Under the pieces are notes generated by a model. It searched no databases. It was not told where the DNA came from and saw only the letters and a list, made by a program, of their open reading frames with translations. Source: CAZAMT01 sp964486145 (lineage in GTDB: Bacteria > Bacteroidota > Bacteroidia > Bacteroidales > JAAAOM01). From it: DNA of 12,788 bases. Positions 1 through 6,780 of the stretch are shown in pieces; the first letter of the stretch is position 1, and every line of letters begins with the position of its first letter. The position numbers were made by a program, and so were the translations under genes. The stretch covers positions 1 through 12,788 of the forward strand of contig CAZAMT010000103.1 in NCBI GenBank assembly GCA_964486145.1. Reading direction: 5' to 3'.

Positions 1-50
1 TGTTGTAAAACACAGTAAAAGAAATGAAAAGAAAACAAGTGAAAACAACC

Positions 51-1427
51 CTACTTTCCGATACAGAAATTCTTAAATATATTGCCCAGTACCTCATCCG
101 TGGTGATCTGGCCTGTTATCTCCCCCAGGTGGTGCAGGGTTTCACGTATGTCCATCGCAAGCAAATCGGTGGGCAGGCTGCTATCCAACCCGTTGGCTAC
201 ACGCCGCGTTGATTCGTGCGCCCGTAACAGCGCCTCGTAATGCCGGGCATTGGTAACAAGTACTTCGTTGGTATCAATCTTGTCTATATCTACGGATGCT
301 TTCAGCCTGTTAACAAGCGCATTTAGATTCGTTTGTTCTTTGGCTGATATGGAAATAAATTCCGGCAATTGTTCAAGTTCTTTCAGTTTTTGCTTGTCGG
401 TAAGCTTATCTGATTTATTTCCCACCACAATCATCTTCTGTTCCGGTTTTAATTTTACCTTGGAAACAGCCTCCTTTATCTCTTCCACCGGATTGTTTAC
501 ATCTACCATCAAAAGCAAAATCCGTGCCCTTGCAATGGATTGGTGCGTTCGTTCAATACCAATTTTTTCAATCACCTCTATAGTCTCACGCAATCCGGCG
601 GTATCAATGAACCGGAAAAGTACTCCGTCCATGTTCATCACATCTTCAATAACATCACGGGTAGTCCCTGCAATTTCGGTAACAATTGCTTTTTCTTCAT
701 TCAACAACAAGTTCAACAGGGTTGATTTACCCACATTCGGTTTACCAGCGATAACTACCGGTATACCTTCTTTGATAGCATTTCCAAGTTGAAACGAGTC
801 CAGCAGTTTTTTTATGGTTGATTCGATTCGTTGAATCAGGAATATTAAATCACCCCTGTCAGCAAATTCAACATCCTCCTCGCTAAAATCCAGTTCCAGT
901 TCAATCAATGAAATAAAATTGAGCAGTTGCTTTCGTAGGTTTCTTAATTCTCCGGAAAATCCTCCTTTCATTTGATGCATGGCCACCCGATGCATGGCTT
1001 CCGATTGTGAACCGATCAGATCACCTACAGCTTCAGCCTGGGTAAGATCCATTTTACCGTTTAAAAAAGCTCGTTGGGTAAATTCGCCTGCTCCTGCTGG
1101 TTTGGCGCCATGCTGAATCAGTAACTGAATTATTTTCTGTTGAATGTATGTCGATCCATGACACGATATTTCCACCATGTCATCTCCTGTATACGAATTT
1201 GGGGCCCGAAAAACATTTACAATCACCTCATCAATTATTTCCGACTTATCCGAAAGTTGACCGAAATGCATAGTATATCCTGCCTGATCAGACAATTTCT
1301 TTTTGCTTTTTGCCTTAAACAGTTTGTCGGCAATACGAAATGCATCATCCCCCGACAATCGTATTACAGCAATAGCCCCGTTTCCTTGTGCTGTTGATAT
1401 GGCACATATAGTGGTATCTGTTGTCAT
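51..1427 (-). CDS. mnmE: MnmE (TrmE), tRNA uridine-34 modification GTPase
   Basis: This is the cytosolic GTPase that, with MnmG, makes the (carboxymethyl)aminomethyl modification on wobble uridine 34 of certain tRNAs. All family landmarks are visible in the 458-residue product: an N-terminal formyl-tetrahydrofolate-binding region, the P-loop GKPNVGKS (about 228-235), the switch TTRD (255-258), DTAG (275-278), NKSD (337-340) and the C-terminal FCIGK with the conserved cysteine at 455. I start at the ATG at 1427 because MTTDTTICAIS matches the usual family N-terminus. The frame is open further upstream to 1484, but those 19 residues look like leader DNA. Length is normal and no key residue is missing. 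It is divergent from the acidic-protein gene at 1654 and stands alone in this window. Identification is very secure. Confidence 0.97.
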   Translation of the reverse strand: MTTDTTICAISTAQGNGAIAVIRLSGDDAFRIADKLFKAKSKKKLSDQAGYTMHFGQLSDKSEIIDEVIVNVFRAPNSYTGDDMVEISCHGSTYIQQKIIQLLIQHGAKPAGAGEFTQRAFLNGKMDLTQAEAVGDLIGSQSEAMHRVAMHQMKGGFSGELRNLRKQLLNFISLIELELDFSEEDVEFADRGDLIFLIQRIESTIKKLLDSFQLGNAIKEGIPVVIAGKPNVGKSTLLNLLLNEEKAIVTEIAGTTRDVIEDVMNMDGVLFRFIDTAGLRETIEVIEKIGIERTHQSIARARILLLMVDVNNPVEEIKEAVSKVKLKPEQKMIVVGNKSDKLTDKQKLKELEQLPEFISISAKEQTNLNALVNRLKASVDIDKIDTNEVLVTNARHYEALLRAHESTRRVANGLDSSLPTDLLAMDIRETLHHLGEITGQITTDEVLGNIFKNFCIGK

Positions 1428-1517
1428 AAATTTAATATTTAAAATGCATGTATCTATTTCATTTTCATTCAAGACTAATATCAAACCCGGTTAAACATTT
1501 CGTTAACTTGAAGGTTA

Positions 1518-1525
1518 CAAAATTA
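1518..1525 (-). promoter_or_regulatory. Candidate -7 element upstream of mnmE
   Basis: Read on the minus strand this is TAATTTTG, an exact match to the Bacteroidota -7 consensus TAnnTTTG. It would give a leader of roughly 85 bases before the mnmE ATG. I see no clear TTG at the expected distance upstream, so the call is tentative. Confidence 0.35.
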
Positions 1526-1584
1526 ATCGTTTAAACCATGCCTGAAACATCGGTAAATTTATTGTCAATTAATTTAATAAATTG

Positions 1585-1616
1585 TTGTATATAAAAATTT
1601 AGATTTTATAATTTTA
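1585..1616 (+). promoter_or_regulatory. Candidate promoter for the acidic protein gene
   Basis: A TTG at 1585-1587, a 21-base spacer and TAATTTTA at 1609-1616 resemble the Bacteroidota promoter, with one mismatch in the -7 element. It would start a transcript about 30 bases before the ATG at 1654. The surrounding DNA is very AT-rich, so chance matches are easy. Confidence 0.3.
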
Positions 1617-1653
1617 GCCGATATTGTTAATCAAAAAATTCTAAAACCTACAG

Positions 1654-1974
1654 ATGGCGAAAAAACGAATTGTTAAAGATTATAATGACTTACCTGAGGA
1701 GGTGTTAAATCAGGTGAAACTTGAATATCCGGAAGGGTTTTCGCAAAATCTGGTTACATACACCAATTCGGAAGGTAGGATTGTATCCGCGCTTCCTTTT
1801 GATACGTCAGAAATATATTACCTGATCCGAATGACCGAGGAAGAAGCCGAACGCATCATTGAAGAAGATGATGATTACGATGACGAAGGGAATCTGCGCG
1901 ATGATTTTAACCTGGATGAAATTGATGCCGATGCATTTCCTGATGAGGATAGCTCCGTGGAAGACGAAGATTGA
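1654..1974 (+). CDS. Small acidic protein of unknown function
   Basis: This encodes a 106-residue cytosolic protein with no signal peptide or membrane segment. The first 60 residues form a mixed basic/hydrophobic region (it begins MAKKRIVKDYNDLPEEV and includes the stretch SALPFDTSEIYYLIRM). From about residue 61 the chain is dominated by Asp and Glu, ending SSVEDED. The layout, a small folded head with a long acidic tail, recalls proteins that mimic or compete with nucleic acid, such as the delta subunit of Firmicutes RNA polymerase, but that is only an analogy. I recall similar short acidic proteins as conserved hypotheticals in Bacteroidota, and I cannot name a family. It is divergent from mnmE and monocistronic as far as can be seen. 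That it is a real gene is fairly sure; its function is unknown. Confidence 0.85.
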   Translation: MAKKRIVKDYNDLPEEVLNQVKLEYPEGFSQNLVTYTNSEGRIVSALPFDTSEIYYLIRMTEEEAERIIEEDDDYDDEGNLRDDFNLDEIDADAFPDEDSSVEDED

Positions 1975-1989
1975 AAAAACGTGCTTACC

Positions 1990-2044
1990 ATCAGCAATAG
2001 AACGCTGATAACGCTGATAAATCCGATGAACGCAGATAATTGAT
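1990..2044. repeat. Short tandem repeat AACGCTGAT with degenerate copies
   Basis: Two perfect copies of AACGCTGAT lie at 2001-2009 and 2010-2018. A diverged unit AAATCCGATG (2019-2028), a third copy AACGCAGAT (2029-2037) and the tail AATTGAT follow. ATCAGC at 1990-1995 is the inverted partner of GCTGAT at 2004-2009 (6-bp stem, 8-base loop). I recall similar GCTGAT/GCGGAT-type intergenic repeats from other Bacteroidota, which would make this a fossil of a dispersed repeat; that is memory, not proof. Confidence 0.6.
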
Positions 2045-2100
2045 TAGTGTCTGTTGTCTTTTGTATAATGGCAGTTAACCCTTATTGCTCAAATGAAGGA

Positions 2101-2165
2101 ACCAACCACCTTTCCCATTTCCCCTTCCACCTTTCAGCTTTCCACTTCCACCCCCATCAACCTCA
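2101..2165. repeat. Pyrimidine-rich imperfect repeat
   Basis: This stretch has a single G (2137) and consists mostly of C and T. CCACCTTTC occurs twice (2106-2114 and 2127-2135), and TTCCAC recurs at 2125, 2140 and 2146. It looks like a decayed minisatellite of about 20-base units. No coding frame crosses it convincingly. Confidence 0.5.
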
Positions 2166-2212
2166 GCAACATGTGTAAAATAAAGGATTTTAAAATATTT
2201 GTCGAATTCCTT

Positions 2213-2413
2213 TCAATACCTTTCTTCCTGATGTGGACCTCCGGCAAGCACCTCTTTACCTGATCTCATGAAGTTATCACGAAACTCCTTATTTAGTGCC
2301 AATTGTGTCAGTGTTTTATTTTTCTCGCTACTCAGTTGAATATCCACCAGGTCTTCAAAAAATTGATTCACCTCAATTATCATAAATTGCAAAGTAAGTA
2401 TAGGATGCTCCAT
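2213..2413 (-). CDS. Doubtful small ORF downstream of the GH30 gene
   Basis: From the ATG at 2413 this would encode 66 residues, starting MEHPILTLQFMIIEVNQFF and ending GGPHQEERY. The composition is balanced and protein-like, with mixed charges and likely helix, and there is no signal peptide. I do not recognise it. The same frame is open all the way back to the TAA of the GH30 gene at 2489, so it could be a tail fragment of something lost or a small gene in the same transcript. No Shine-Dalgarno or promoter is evident, but most genes here lack one. The GH30 protein appears complete without it. It may well be spurious. Confidence 0.3.
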   Translation of the reverse strand: MEHPILTLQFMIIEVNQFFEDLVDIQLSSEKNKTLTQLALNKEFRDNFMRSGKEVLAGGPHQEERY

Positions 2414-2488
2414 TTGCAACGAATAGGTTTTTTCTCGCGAAGGCGTAAAGGCATTGAAAGGTGATGATGAAAGAATGGCAAATGAGAA

Positions 2489-3898
2489 TTAAAATTCAAA
2501 CGTATGAAATGAATGCGCTGTCAGAACCGGAAATATTTCTTTATCATCAGCTTTTATGGCAATGCGCTTTTCCATATCAGATGCATTCGAAAGTATGACT
2601 ACCCTCTTGCCATCAGGGTTTTTAAAAGCAAGAGCATCTTCGTAGCCCGAAGTTTCAATTTTATAAGCACCCGGCTTTACAAAATGGGTAAGGTGTTTAA
2701 AAATGAAATATTCAGGATTAAATGTAGCTTTACCGGTTTTTGAATCCACTGATATCAATGAATTTTGTTTCCATCCCCACCGGCTTTTTCCTGTTTCATC
2801 AAGTATTGGGTTCCAGTAAAGGTAGGTATTTGCCCCATGCTTAAAATAGTGTTTTATTAAACCCCAGGTGTATATTGCCGCATCCCAGTCGTTGGAGCCA
2901 TCACCGCATTCCGATTCGGTTTGCATCATTTTCATATCCGGGTATTTTTTGTTGGCTTCGGGTATGGCTTTCTTTCCAGCCCATTGAAACCCCAATCCAT
3001 CAATGTACCGGCTGGTTGTTTCGTCCTGTAACACCGTGTCGATGTTCCCGATGTATGGCCGTTCAATGGTTCCATACCATAATTCAACATCCGGATAAAT
3101 TTGCTCGAGCTCAGGCCCCAGGTATTCTCCCATAAAGGTATTCAGGTCACTTGCTGTCCATATACAACTCGGGAAATTCTGACATGAATTGGGTTCATTC
3201 TGCACATGTACGGCATATACATTGACTCCCTCGTTTCGGTATGCTTCTATGTATTTTCGGAAATACAAAGCATATGCCGAAAGATTTTTCTCGTTCATGA
3301 TAAACTGGGTTTGTCCTTCGGCACCCCTGCTCTCTTCCGGTAAATCATTCACCGTATCCGGGCGACAGGCATAATGATTATTGGTTTTCATCCATTCCGG
3401 GGGGCACCAGGGTGAACCCCATATTTTCAGGTCGGGATTGTATTTCATTGCATACCGGATGTATGGAATCAAAATGGTTCGATCCCGTTGGATGGAAAAA
3501 TTTTCCATGGCATAGTCCCCCGGGGTTTCGTTTAATGAGTACCAATCACGGGCATAATCATTTGCCCCGACAGGCATTCGGCAGATATTGAAGTTAAAAC
3601 CTTTCCCCGGTTCAAAAAACGCACGCATCACACTGTCCTGCATTTCTTTTTCCATCATGTTCAGGGCATCCCAACCAAGTTCATTAAAACAGGCTCCGAA
3701 ACCATCCACTTGTTGTTGCTTTTTGTTGGTGAGAAGCTCCAGGCTGGCATCCGTATCCGCGGCATTGTAAATATCAACCTGTTCAATACTTACCCATCGG
3801 TTCTCATTTGTTGTTGATATCCATGTGAATTCTTCCGATGGCCGGATACACGCGCTTACCCAAACTCCCAGTATAACAATAAAAGTGGTATTCTTCAT
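2489..3898 (-). CDS. GH30-family glycosidase, lipoprotein
   Basis: This is a 469-residue glycoside hydrolase of family 30, a retaining family with glucosylceramidase, beta-1,6-glucanase, xylanase and beta-fucosidase members. I start at the ATG at 3898 because it gives a lipoprotein signal, MKNTTFIVILGVWVSAC, with lipobox VSAC and the lipid-bearing Cys at 17. The frame continues 13 codons upstream, but that start would bury the signal. Family features include VDGFGACFNELGWDAL near the mature N-terminus, the SPWCPPEWMK strand, the acid/base Glu235 in HVQNEPN and the likely nucleophile Glu328 in MMQTESECGDG. A beta-sandwich tail ends SFHTFEF. It is probably periplasmic or surface-anchored and acts on a beta-linked polysaccharide or oligosaccharide. 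Exact specificity cannot be read from sequence. It is separated from the uronate locus by the RRM gene, so a shared substrate is only possible. Confidence 0.88.
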   Translation of the reverse strand: MKNTTFIVILGVWVSACIRPSEEFTWISTTNENRWVSIEQVDIYNAADTDASLELLTNKKQQQVDGFGACFNELGWDALNMMEKEMQDSVMRAFFEPGKGFNFNICRMPVGANDYARDWYSLNETPGDYAMENFSIQRDRTILIPYIRYAMKYNPDLKIWGSPWCPPEWMKTNNHYACRPDTVNDLPEESRGAEGQTQFIMNEKNLSAYALYFRKYIEAYRNEGVNVYAVHVQNEPNSCQNFPSCIWTASDLNTFMGEYLGPELEQIYPDVELWYGTIERPYIGNIDTVLQDETTSRYIDGLGFQWAGKKAIPEANKKYPDMKMMQTESECGDGSNDWDAAIYTWGLIKHYFKHGANTYLYWNPILDETGKSRWGWKQNSLISVDSKTGKATFNPEYFIFKHLTHFVKPGAYKIETSGYEDALAFKNPDGKRVVILSNASDMEKRIAIKADDKEIFPVLTAHSFHTFEF

Positions 3899-4393
3899 GG
3901 TTGATGATAATATTAAATGGTTCATGTTAACGCTCACTCCGGGGCATAATCTGAGTTACCACACGTGAAAAACTTAACATAGCCCGATTCAGCTTTGCTT
4001 TTTAAAAGTCGTTTACAAATGATAAATTAACGGCATTTTTTGTAGAAAGAAAAGCATTTATCAGACAATATCCGATTTTTCAAATCATAAGAAATTGCAT
4101 AACTATTCTTCATTTCGATATTTAAAATGTATTTTTGCAAACAATTAAGATTTACGCATCCGCTTTCGAAAACAGACTTTTTGCAAACAGCTTGATTTTC
4201 CGTTGAAACCTTTTTAAATCTTAAAGCCTGAAATACAAACGGATCAAAGGATGGTAACTGGTTAGAACCAACTGATTTTTTCAGGAACATTAAAATCCAC
4301 GCCAGTTTAAAGAGGTAATGTTAATTCTACATGCCGCTTAACGTCCTTAAATCGATGAACATCCTGACAGGAAACAATTTAAAACATTAATAT
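3899..4393. other. Long intergenic region between GH30 and RRM genes
   Basis: These 495 bases separate two divergent genes. An 87-codon minus-strand frame at 4027-4290 has low-quality composition and is not accepted. The region holds a promoter match at 4130-4137 and would supply a long leader of about 250 bases for the RRM gene. I see no tRNA or clear riboswitch fold. Confidence 0.55.
4130..4137 (+). promoter_or_regulatory. Candidate -7 element for the RRM gene
   Basis: TATTTTTG is an exact TAnnTTTG match and is followed by CA, a common continuation in Bacteroidota. No TTG lies at the expected distance of about 20 bases; the nearest, at 4095-4097, is 32 bases away. If real, it implies an untranslated leader of roughly 250 bases. 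Confidence 0.35.
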
Positions 4394-4639
4394 ATGAATA
4401 TTTTTATAGGAAATTTAGATGATAAAATCAATCATGAACACTTGAAAGAAGCATTTCAGGATTATGGTGAAGTTTCAAGAGCAGTGGTAGTCAAAGATAA
4501 ATATACCGGCAAATCAAGAGGTTTTGGGTTTATTGAAATGCCCGACAATGGCGAAGCCGTCAATGCAATCAATACATTAAACGGAGGTACATGGGAAGGG
4601 AAAGTTATTCGTGTAAACCAGGCAAAAGAAAAAGAGTAA
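4394..4639 (+). CDS. Single-RRM RNA-binding protein
   Basis: This is an 81-residue protein made of one RNA recognition motif and a short charged tail. RNP2 is IFIGNL (3-8) and RNP1 is RGFGFIEM (42-49), with the aromatic residues F4, F44 and F46 that stack on RNA bases. The beta-alpha-beta order and the end strand (VIRVNQAKEKE) match the family, and the length is typical of bacterial RRM proteins. It acts in the cytosol as a post-transcriptional regulator or RNA chaperone. RRM proteins of Bacteroides have been linked to control of polysaccharide utilisation, so its place among carbohydrate genes may matter (inference). The gene is monocistronic: it has its own long leader, and a hairpin terminator lies directly behind the stop. 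The start is the only sensible ATG before RNP2. Confidence 0.94.
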   Translation: MNIFIGNLDDKINHEHLKEAFQDYGEVSRAVVVKDKYTGKSRGFGFIEMPDNGEAVNAINTLNGGTWEGKVIRVNQAKEKE

Positions 4640-4644
4640 ACGTT

Positions 4645-4677
4645 AAAAAGTTCCGCACTGAATCGCGGAACTTTTTT
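4645..4677 (+). terminator. Rho-independent terminator, probably bidirectional
   Basis: A perfect 12-bp stem, AAAAAGTTCCGC (4645-4656) with GCGGAACTTTTT (4665-4676), closes an 8-base loop and ends in six T. It lies 5 bases after the RRM stop. Read on the minus strand it also ends in a T run and would stop transcripts leaving the DUF4861 gene, the end of the uronate operon. Confidence 0.92.
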
Positions 4678-4701
4678 AATTTACGTACATTTTTGTTAAT
4701 T

Positions 4702-5943
4702 CTATTCAAGGTTTACTTTTACAGGACTTGCCAGCCGCTGGGCATATTTTTCCAATATTTTTGTAAATGCATCCCTGTCTTTAAAAGCCGGATCCTGTAA
4801 TTCCCATCCTGCAAAGAAATAAAAAGTAACTGGCTTTTCTTCTGTAATATTTAAAGATGCCATGTATGTTTGTATCACTCCTTCACCGGTTTCGGGTGCG
4901 GTAAGTAAAAAATTAAACGGTCCTTTCTCCATCAACATTCCCATACCCAAAATTTCTCCATCGTAAGCCTGATAATCGTGTGTTGTGAAATAGACATACG
5001 TATCATTTGGGTTATAAACATAAAATGTATCGCTTTCCATATTCACAATTCCCGTGATAAGGGATTCATTACCTGTTAACCCCTTGATCTCAACTTCGCT
5101 TTTATAAAAATGCCTGCCTCCCCAGATGGAAATATGATGAACAATATCATACCCGTTTCCTTCTATTTCCATGTCTTCAAAAGTAAGTTCAAAAGATGCC
5201 CTGAGTGGTCCATCTGCAATTCGATGATACATTCCTTTTTCGGGTAATCCAATGCGATGAATTTCATCATTCACTTCAAGGGCTATGGCACCTGCGCCGA
5301 GTGAGTTACCAACTTTCAAAACATCCATTCCCCAATCCTGCAGTTCGTGGTAACTTTCAAACAAACCTACACTATCCATGACCATTTCGCTGGTGCGCTT
5401 GCCATAAATATCGATACCGTTGCGGGCATCAAAATAGTTACGAAAAGCAACCACATCATTTTCCCAGGCCGGACCTTCCATTTGAAATTCGGCTGAACTT
5501 AATGCTGTTTCCGCGCTTTTCAAACGTACAACATCATCCAGTTCCTTGTAAGGCGGATCAATACTCCCAAACCGAACATTGGCCCTTTGGGTATAATCCG
5601 GCACATCTTGGGGTTTCACAAATGAAACAAGCAACTCAATTTCGGCATTCGGTTCAAGATCTATTAGGAAAAAGAATTCATCCCATAACCCGTCGCGATC
5701 GACATCATCCACCTGAGAAGGTACTTCTTCACCTTCAGGGGTTTCAAGCACGGGTACATTGGCTGGCGCATTTTCAACAATGTAATTCTGAAATTCATCA
5801 CGGCTCATAGTGATGGCCTCATCCAACCGTTGCATGCTTGTTGGGTTGGTTATAACTATTTTGGTTGGCTCCTTTTGCGGGGCACATCCAAACAACAAAA
5901 CCACAGTAATAAAAAATCCCAAATACTTATTAAGTGTTTTCAT
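4702..5943 (-). CDS. DUF4861-family lipoprotein
   Basis: This encodes a 413-residue lipoprotein, last gene of the uronate operon. The ATG at 5943 is chosen because it opens a clear signal, MKTLNKYLGFFITVVLLFGC, with lipobox LFGC and Cys20. The frame runs on to 6072, but only by overlapping kduD. The body resembles DUF4861, a Bacteroidota family found near uronate and pectin-type genes. Visible blocks are an acidic, calcium-loop-like segment DVDRDGLWDE (80-89), GPAWENDVVAFRNYFD (157-172), DWGMDVLKVGNSLGAG (203-218) and HHISIWGGRHFYKSEV (269-284). The gap to kduD is 22 bases, so the two are almost certainly cotranscribed. Activity of the family is, to my knowledge, not established. Position and export suggest a periplasmic or surface enzyme or binding protein for uronate-containing glycans. 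Family assignment is from memory of the motifs. Confidence 0.82.
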   Translation of the reverse strand: MKTLNKYLGFFITVVLLFGCAPQKEPTKIVITNPTSMQRLDEAITMSRDEFQNYIVENAPANVPVLETPEGEEVPSQVDDVDRDGLWDEFFFLIDLEPNAEIELLVSFVKPQDVPDYTQRANVRFGSIDPPYKELDDVVRLKSAETALSSAEFQMEGPAWENDVVAFRNYFDARNGIDIYGKRTSEMVMDSVGLFESYHELQDWGMDVLKVGNSLGAGAIALEVNDEIHRIGLPEKGMYHRIADGPLRASFELTFEDMEIEGNGYDIVHHISIWGGRHFYKSEVEIKGLTGNESLITGIVNMESDTFYVYNPNDTYVYFTTHDYQAYDGEILGMGMLMEKGPFNFLLTAPETGEGVIQTYMASLNITEEKPVTFYFFAGWELQDPAFKDRDAFTKILEKYAQRLASPVKVNLE

Positions 5944-5965
5944 AGGGTTGATATTTAGTTTAAGA

Positions 5966-6757
5966 TTATTCACCAGCAGGTTTTCCAATGGTTGCCAGTA
6001 TTCCACCATCAACATAAAGGATGTGTCCGTTGACAAAATCAGATGCCGGGGATGCAAGAAATACGGCCGCACCCTGCAATTCTTCAGGTTGTCCCCATCT
6101 TCCGGCAGGTGTTCTGCTGATAATGAATTCGTTTAACGGATTACCGGATACTCTAATGGGTTCTGTTTGCGCTGTCGCATAATATCCTGGACCAATGGCA
6201 TTTGCCTGAACGTTGTATTTCGCCCATTCGGTTGCCATATTTCTGGTCAGCATTTTCAAGCCTCCTTTTGCAGCAGCATAAGCCGATACCGTATCACGTC
6301 CCAACTCACTCATCATTGAGCACATATTGATGATTTTTCCACCGCTTTTTCGGGCAACCATGCTTTTCACCACATATTTGGCCATGATAAACGGACCCAC
6401 CAAATCAATATCGATGACCTGTTTGAAATCATCTGTTTCCATATCCAGCATGGGAACACGTTTTATAATACCTGCATTATTTATAAGGATATCGATCGGT
6501 CCGACCTCGTCTTCAATGGTTGCCACGTTTTCTCTCACCGCTGCATCATCAGTAACATCAAAAAGGTAAGCAGACACGTTTATACCATCTTTTTGGTACT
6601 CTTTTTTAGCATTTTCAAGTTTTTCCGGAAACACATCATTGATAACAATTTTGGCGCCTGCTTGCGCAAGACCTTTGGCAATAGCCATTCCCAGTCCGTG
6701 CGTTGCACCAGTTACCAGAGCTGTTTTGCCATCAAGTTTGAATTGATCAAGAATCAT
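5966..6757 (-). CDS. kduD: KduD, 2-dehydro-3-deoxy-D-gluconate 5-dehydrogenase
   Basis: This is a cytosolic short-chain dehydrogenase of 263 residues. In the pathway it reduces 3-deoxy-D-glycero-2,5-hexodiulosonate to 2-keto-3-deoxygluconate (KDG) with NAD(P)H. The Rossmann motif TGATHGLG is at 16-23 and NNAG at 93-96. The catalytic triad is Ser147, Tyr160 and Lys164 (YAAAK). The C-terminal VNGHILYVDGG is typical of the family. Length and motifs are complete. It lies 23 bases behind kduI and 22 bases before the DUF4861 gene, so an operon is likely. The enzyme name rests on kduI and GH88 beside it as well as on sequence, since related dehydrogenases for gluconate look similar. Confidence 0.92.
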   Translation of the reverse strand: MILDQFKLDGKTALVTGATHGLGMAIAKGLAQAGAKIVINDVFPEKLENAKKEYQKDGINVSAYLFDVTDDAAVRENVATIEDEVGPIDILINNAGIIKRVPMLDMETDDFKQVIDIDLVGPFIMAKYVVKSMVARKSGGKIINMCSMMSELGRDTVSAYAAAKGGLKMLTRNMATEWAKYNVQANAIGPGYYATAQTEPIRVSGNPLNEFIISRTPAGRWGQPEELQGAAVFLASPASDFVNGHILYVDGGILATIGKPAGE

Positions 6758-6780
6758 GATTTATAATTTTTATTTATTGA

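Larger units (their letters stand above)
1975..2212. other. Non-coding spacer with repeats and a pyrimidine tract
   Basis: No convincing gene or tRNA is seen in these 238 bases. They hold the short tandem repeat at 1990-2044 and a pyrimidine-rich quasi-repeat at 2101-2165, both listed separately. The rest is AT-rich and unremarkable. No strong terminator follows the acidic-protein gene. Confidence 0.6.

Noticed and set aside
1..50. Possible terminator after mnmE
   Set aside because: The A/T-rich sequence contains only very short inverted matches (TGTT with AACA), not a stable hairpin followed by a T run.
3959..3968. CACGTG-type palindrome upstream of GH30
   Set aside because: A single six-base palindrome is expected by chance and is not linked to a promoter element with correct spacing.
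4027..4290. 87-codon minus-strand ORF in the GH30-RRM intergenic region
   Set aside because: It is AT-rich, full of Phe/Lys/Ser/Cys without domain-like pattern, and lies over the probable promoter and leader of the RRM gene. It looks like chance.
4318..4341. Seven-codon upstream ORF (MLILHAA) in the RRM leader, preceded by AAAGAGG
   Set aside because: The purine stretch is only two bases from the ATG, and an ORF this short is expected by chance. No regulatory amino-acid run is present.
5944..6072. Longer start for the DUF4861 gene
   Set aside because: It would overlap kduD by about 100 bases and hide the lipoprotein signal that begins at 5943.
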